Shown one piece after another: positions 40,210 to 45,000 of a DNA stretch of 45,000 nt. The notes under the pieces were generated by a model, which did no database searches, was not told the DNA's origin, and was given only the letters and a program-made list of their open reading frames with translations. The DNA is from Zygnema cylindricum (taxonomy: Eukaryota > Streptophyta > Zygnematophyceae > Zygnematales > Zygnemataceae), in the NCBI GenBank assembly GCA_037447655.1, contig JBBHKE010002268.1:1-45000 (forward strand), in the 5' to 3' direction. Positions within the stretch are counted from its first letter, which is position 1. The number at the start of each line of letters is the position of its first letter. The position numbers were made by a program, and so were the translations under genes.

Positions 40210-42700
40210 ATGGGAGGCAGCAGGCGGAGCTTGAAGCGAGGAAAACCTAAAGTAAGAGTAGGAGCTCCTTCTAAAAAAAAAGGAAAAGGCTGTCCAGAGC
40301 CTCTACTGCTTCCAGGAACTTCTACCAGGTATCATTTTTTTCCGTACAGTTCTTTTTTTCTGAAAAGGACAGCCCTAAAAAACCCTAAAACCCTAGAAAA
40401 CCTTAAGAAACCTAGAAAAACCCTAAAAAAACCCTAGAAAATCTAGAAGACCTCTGGAAAAATATTGAATATAGCAGCTGAGCAATATATCATCGACTCT
40501 GTGAACGTTTTTTGTTGTTTAGTCTAAGCTGGCATAGCATATGATTTGTGTTTTTTGTCGTTTTGCTGTTTTTGTCGGTTGTGCGCAGTTTAGAATGGAA
40601 CATAAAAGCTTCTCAAACTGCGAATTATCGAAAATTCGGTATCGCTTCAAACCCTAATTTGAGGTCAGGAAGGAATGCGGATCCTCGGGGAAGAGGAGGA
40701 CTGTTGGACTTCCAAAAGGAGGGAGAGAAAGGAGGAGAAGGAGAGGAGGGAGAGGATGGAGCGGCGGGAGAGGAGGGAGAGAGGGAGGATGAGGAGGATG
40801 GAAGTGATGCGGAACCGGATGGTAAGGGTTTTATGATTTTTTTTGAAAAAAGTATTATTTTTTAGGGTTTTTTCTTAAATGTTATTACTATGATTGCTTT
40901 TCACCATTGTTTTTAAAAAATGAATGACTATAGTGTGAATTGTTGTTAGTGTTGGAAACAATTATTTGGTTCCGGGTCTTTTTTGTCCTTTAAACACAAA
41001 ATAGTGTTAATGATACTAAATTGTTTTTCTTTTCTTAACCCTAATTTTTGTTGTAGTTCTCAATTGTCCATGTCTTTTGGACCCGAAAAAGAATCATCAA
41101 CACTAAAATTCTCTTTTTACATTTTTTTTTTTCAATGTTAAAAGCGGTTTACAGTGTACACTCTTCATCGCTAGTAGAGTTAATAACTTGATTTCGAGTG
41201 AAAACATAAATCGGTGTTAATAACACTCTGTAGTTAAGTGGCCTATACTGAGGCACGTGGCAAACGTAATTTAGTGTAGTTGGTACTAATTGCACTTTAA
41301 CTCTCTAATTCTTATAGGGATGTAAGGTTTAGTTTTGATATGTTATTACTGAAATTATGTTGTCTTATTGGTTTAAAACGAGGGATTAATGTGCTGGAAT
41401 AAATTGCATGAAAAGGCATACAGTCTTTTTGAGTTTAGATAGGATTTTTGGCACTGAATTAGTGTTTCTAAGGCTAAAAGTGTATTTGAATTTGAATAAT
41501 GAAGGAACTGTATTGGGAATGTTTTCCCGGGCATGTACACCGTGTATCATTATTAGCGTAAATGATAGTATATCGGTGCGCTAAAATTTACACCTCGAAC
41601 CAAAAATAGTGTCGATGGCACTAATTATGTTTTTCTTAACGCTAATTGTTTAGACGGTCCAAACCCAGCCACAACATTGGGCGCTTAATCAGAATTTATA
41701 ACACTCAAATAGGCCCCGTGGCAAAAAAATCTTTCCTATAAGAACAAATCACGGTGTAGTCTTGCATACACAATAACTGACAACAAAAATGCTTTTAATC
41801 ATGCTACAAAGTTGCGGAGGTTGTTTGGGGTTTTTGTCGAGAGAGTATATTGTAGGTATGAGACAGTTTGTTTAGTTGATGCAGCTCTATTTTGTACTAT
41901 GTCCCGAGAGGCCGAAGAACAAAAAACAAAAGTATAATGTCACCAAAAACTGAAAAATGCAGACAAAAAGTACAAATTTAGAGATATCAAAGACTGAGAA
42001 CAGAAAGTATAATGTTCCTAGGAAACTGAAGAATAAAAGCAAAGGTATAATGTTACGAGCTACTGAAAAATAAAAAGAAATTATTATGTTACGAGGTACC
42101 GTAGGATTTTACGAGCAACTGAAGGATTGAAAGTTTTTTGTCTTATGCAGAGGTCAGAGCTGCCCTTGGGAAGAAAAGAAAGCATGGCCCGTCACAGCCC
42201 TTGCAACGATTGACCAAAATGCAACGGGTTTATGTCGGAAATCTTATCGCAAAGCATGGAGAGGATCCCCTCTCCCTCTCCCTCTCCCTCTCCCTCTCCT
42301 CTCCTCTCCTCATCCCTCTCCTCTCCCTCTCCTCTTCCTCTCCTCTCCCCCTCTCTCCCTCTCCTCTCCCTCCCTCTCCCTCCACTCTCCACTCCCTCTC
42401 CTCTCTCTCTCCTCCTCCTCCAACCCTTCTTTCTTCATTCCTTGTCCGTTCAATTCACTTCAATTTATAAATGACCTATGGTTTAATAATCGTTTAAAAT
42501 AATGGCATAATAAATCGGGTTTTTTTAGGATGTCTTAAATTGGGTTTTAATATGTATCTTGTTTTTTTTTTGTTTTAATTTTGCAGGCAATGTCAAAAGA
42601 TATAAAATTAAATGCCATGCAACATTCTCCGGGAGTTTTGAAACTTTTGTGTCGAAGATTTCAAAAGTACCAGACTTCTCCCGTAGTTTCGAGTGGATAA
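40210..42700 (+). CDS. NOP16: Ribosome biogenesis protein NOP16
   Basis: Exons: 40210-40328, 40589-40821, 42151 to about 42266-42272, 42587-42700. They splice in phase to 193-195 aa, the usual size for this family. The N terminus MGGSRRSLKRGKPKVRVG is the NOP16 signature and a basic nuclear/nucleolar targeting stretch. Then come LEWNIKASQTANYRKFGIAS, an acidic insert (about residues 70-115), and the C-terminal block MQRVYVGNLIAKHGED + AMSKDIKLNAMQHSPGVLKL, ending in a Lys/Arg-containing tail. NOP16 acts in the nucleolus in assembly of the large ribosomal subunit (25S/28S maturation). Introns 1 and 2 are GT-AG. Intron 2 (1.3 kb) contains two old Y MITEs. The donor of intron 3 cannot be placed at a GT, because a CT microsatellite starts exactly there; a phase-compatible GT at 42444 would add about 59 Ser/Pro/Leu residues inside a conserved block. 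Confidence 0.9.
40372..40445. repeat. Telomere-like CCCTAAA run in NOP16 intron 1
   Basis: About five CCCTA/CCCTAAA motifs and several near-matches lie 45-115 bases after exon 1. This is the complement of the TTTAGGG plant-type telomere repeat and resembles an extended telo-box. Confidence 0.75.
41159..41328. mobile_element. Degenerate Y MITE in NOP16 intron 2
   Basis: TA-CACTCTTCATCGCTAGTAG at left and a CACGTGGCA core resemble the short Y subfamily; the right end is eroded. Confidence 0.45.
41538..41756. mobile_element. Diverged short Y MITE in NOP16 intron 2
   Basis: CACCGTGTATCATTATTAG to AGAACAAATCACGGTG, flanked by TA. The interior keeps the subfamily order with many changes, so it is an older copy. 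Confidence 0.65.
42267..42425. repeat. CCCTCT/CTCTCC microsatellite at a splice junction
   Basis: About 160 bp of CT-rich repeat begins at the base after the last conserved codon of NOP16 exon 3. No GT occurs until 42444. Confidence 0.9.
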
Positions 42701-44770
42701 TAATATGGACGACAAAAGAACAAGAAAATACGAATTTTGACACCATTTTGTCTTTTTGGACTTTTAAGGTTTCTGAAAAATAATAGACATTCAATTTTTT
42801 TGATTTTCTTTGAATTCCGTTCAAATTTCGTTGAAACTCCTTCGAAATGAAATACTTTTGAAGTCAAATTCCCTTCAAACTTTCGTTTTTTGAAGTCAAT
42901 TTTTTTTGGAGTCGATTTCTTTCGAAGACAATTCCTGTGGAGACAAAAAAAAATTGAAGACAAATTCTTTCAAAGTGAAGGTGAAGACTTCTGGATTATT
43001 TTATGTGAGCTTTATGGGAAGATATATTATATATGATTCTAGAAGATATTTCCAAGTCCTTAAAAGAAAGAAAGAAAAAGAGAGAAAAAAGAAAGGAATT
43101 TGTGGAAAAAACACACGACTTTGGTGAAGACAGTTATGTGAAGAAATGTACATTTTGTTTTTTTCTTTAGTCTTTTGACTTAGAAAATGGTAAAAACACG
43201 TTTTTGGGAAAAAAAAATTGTACTCGATTCTCTTTTTTCTTAGTGTTATAATTCTTATAATTTTAGTTTTTTTTTGTTGGTTTTTTTTTGTAATTATATA
43301 GTTTTCAACGCCTTTTTATGGATAGTGTTGGAGCTACTAAGACTAAAAAACTATGCGATTAAGCTATCTAGCTTTGCTTCTTTTTATAAATGAAACTGAA
43401 AATCAAAGAAGAAAATCAGGTTCTATTGAGCCAAAACAAACGAAAAAATGGTTTTCTATTTTTTTCGTTTTTCTGTTTTTTCCAATTTTCCGGTCTTTCA
43501 GCTTTCACGACATCCGAAAAATGGAGAAAGTGAACTATTTTTGGAAAAACAGTTCTTGCTATTCATACATTGTGACTGAAAAGTAAGTAGTATGAGGGAG
43601 TAAGAAGGGAGAGGATCTGGATTATTAACATGGTCTTTTAACAATTTGCCCATTAAAAAGATCTTCGAGGAAATGGGCAGTGCGGATATTACATTAGCTT
43701 TGATTTTTGGTAAATGGGCCATATGGAAATCATTTTGTTTTCTGAGTCTTTAAAACACTACAAAACAAAATACTGTAAAATACTATGTTAAGTTTGTTAG
43801 AAACACTGAATTGGTCACCAATAATACAACCATAAATATAGCTAAAAGTGAAACCTACAAGCAAGAGAATCTTTTTGGAGAACTTGAACAACAAAAATGG
43901 AGTTCACATTGATTCAACAATTTAATTTGAAGTTTAATTCAAATTTTTCTCCTGACAGTCCACATTTTTTTTTCCCTTTTTTGTGTAAAGATTGAATTGA
44001 GTATACATTGTTAATATAGCTTTTCAAGCCTAGATTTTACTTTTTCGTTCAAAAATGTTAAAAAAGAATAATAATCACTAACAATGTAATTTTTCGTAAC
44101 AACGTTAAGTTGTGAACTCTTTTCTTTGCATTTGAGTTATCAGTGTTTACAGAGCCCTTATTCCTCGTAATTTCTTAGTTAAAGCCTAAAGACAATCCAC
44201 TTAGTTGTGTCATTAACAATTTTTTTCATTATTGAATCGGTTCATTTCGAGGGACGAAAACAACAATTCAACATATTAATATAAAAACAACAGGTTTAAA
44301 AAAAAAAAACAGTTTTTGCGTTGAGTTTTGAATAAGATTTTGTGATTCTGGCTTCAAATCGACGAAAAAGAATAATACGTAGCTCTATTAGAAGACAAAA
44401 AAAATAGCTTAAAACCTTTTCAGTGACAGTCTACAATAGGAAACTAAACAAAAAAAGTATATTCACAAATACAGAACTGTTTACCACATTAATAAACAGT
44501 CAACAGATAAATAATCACGTAATCAAATACACAAACGAATTTCCTATCTTCTCCCAATTCCATTCGACTAAATTCTTCCTTTCAGCTCGCTTTTTTCTAA
44601 GATGACTACCGAAAATAAGAAAATAGCGGTGAGAAAGCTCAAAATTCTTGAGAAAAAACCATTTTTGATTACACATTTGCTTCATCCTCGAACTTTTCAC
44701 AAACCTTTCAACTATATTGCCATACAGCCATACGCTCTCTCCTACAAAACCTAAAGTTTTTAGAAAATTT
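42701..44770. other. 3' flank of NOP16; AT-rich, no gene seen
   Basis: Begins with the NOP16 3' untranslated region, then a stretch with repeated TCGAAG/GAAGACAA-like words (42830-42990). Nothing else recognisable. Confidence 0.5.
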
Positions 44771-44977
44771 TCAGAGCTTTATCCGGTTTTTCAGCTCTTC
44801 ATTTGCCGTATTTTCAGTTTTCTGTTTTCCGTTTTTCATTTTTCCGGTCTTTCGACTTTTACATTCTCTTTCGACTTTTACATCCTCCTCCGACTTCTCA
44901 CAAAAGTTGCCATTTGGGCAATACTTTCGTCTTTTACGAAACCTTTCGGAGGAGAGAGAGAGCTCCCTAAAGCCCGT
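44771..44977 (-). CDS. Possible terminal exon of a gene beyond the window
   Basis: The minus strand is open for 68 codons from after a TAA at 44980-44978 to TGA at 44773-44771. It reads as a Lys/Glu-rich sequence (RKRRKYCPNGNFCEKSEEDV, NTANEELKNRIKL). The composition resembles the charged tail of the coiled-coil protein at 24740. TTTAG at about 44969 could be its 3' splice site. The frame is short and may be chance. Confidence 0.2.
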   Translation of the reverse strand, partial: TGFRELSLSSERFRKRRKYCPNGNFCEKSEEDVKVERECKSRKTGKMKNGKQKTENTANEELKNRIKL

Positions 44978-45000
44978 TTACAAATCGAAAAAGTTCCCGT

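Noticed and set aside
42138-42470. Separate 110-codon protein with a Ser/Leu/Pro tail
   Set aside because: Its first part is NOP16 exon 3; the tail is a microsatellite read through past the exon edge.

Overview
This is a nuclear window from a eukaryote that carries a plastid. It has spliced genes with GT-AG introns, a plastid-lipid (fibrillin-type) protein with an N-terminal extension that looks like a simple chloroplast transit peptide, Ty1/copia remnants with a plant-style polypurine tract, tRNA-derived SINE-like repeats, and TTTAGGG/CCCTAAA-type motifs. I infer a member of the green (streptophyte-like) lineage, alga or plant, but cannot name the species. Overall the window is AT-rich and gene-poor. 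Most of it is transposon sequence.

I support four protein-coding genes. (1) 11114-9709, minus: a PAP/fibrillin-domain protein, two exons, 298 aa. (2) 16411-22982, plus: a large SEL1L/HRD3-like ER-associated-degradation protein, about seven exons and 1,200 aa, with signal peptide or anchor, long acidic region, Sel1 repeats rich in N-glycosylation sequons, a C-terminal membrane segment and a charged tail. (3) 26736-24740, minus: an unrecognised highly charged coiled-coil protein, five exons, 352 aa. (4) 40210-42700, plus: the ribosome-biogenesis protein NOP16, four exons, about 193-195 aa. The genes have no obvious functional link and no operon-like arrangement. A possible 3' exon of a fifth gene lies at the right edge.

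1-8,000 is a dense mosaic of non-autonomous DNA transposons, two SINE-like repeats and three copies of a promoter-like dispersed repeat. A broken copia RNase H lies at 8.0-8.6 kb. 11.6-15.4 kb, 27.2-34.9 kb and 35.1-38.1 kb are nested transposon clusters. I name two main groups. 'X/Z' elements start GGGT..., end ...ACCC and have 3-bp target duplications (TAA, TTA, TGA), which fits PIF/Harbinger-like MITEs. 'Y' elements start CACCGCGAATCG, end in its complement and have TA duplications, which fits Tc1/mariner-like MITEs. Several insertions can be proved inside the window because an uninterrupted copy of the target is also present. The most elaborate is a Helitron-like element (35532-37759, minus strand) inserted in an X element, itself holding two Y elements, a hAT-like element and a minisatellite.

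Two features deserve attention in the genes. Purine/pyrimidine microsatellites sit exactly where the 5' splice sites of one NOP16 intron and one SEL1L/HRD3 intron should be. Another SEL1L/HRD3 intron contains tandem copies of its own 5' splice-site region.
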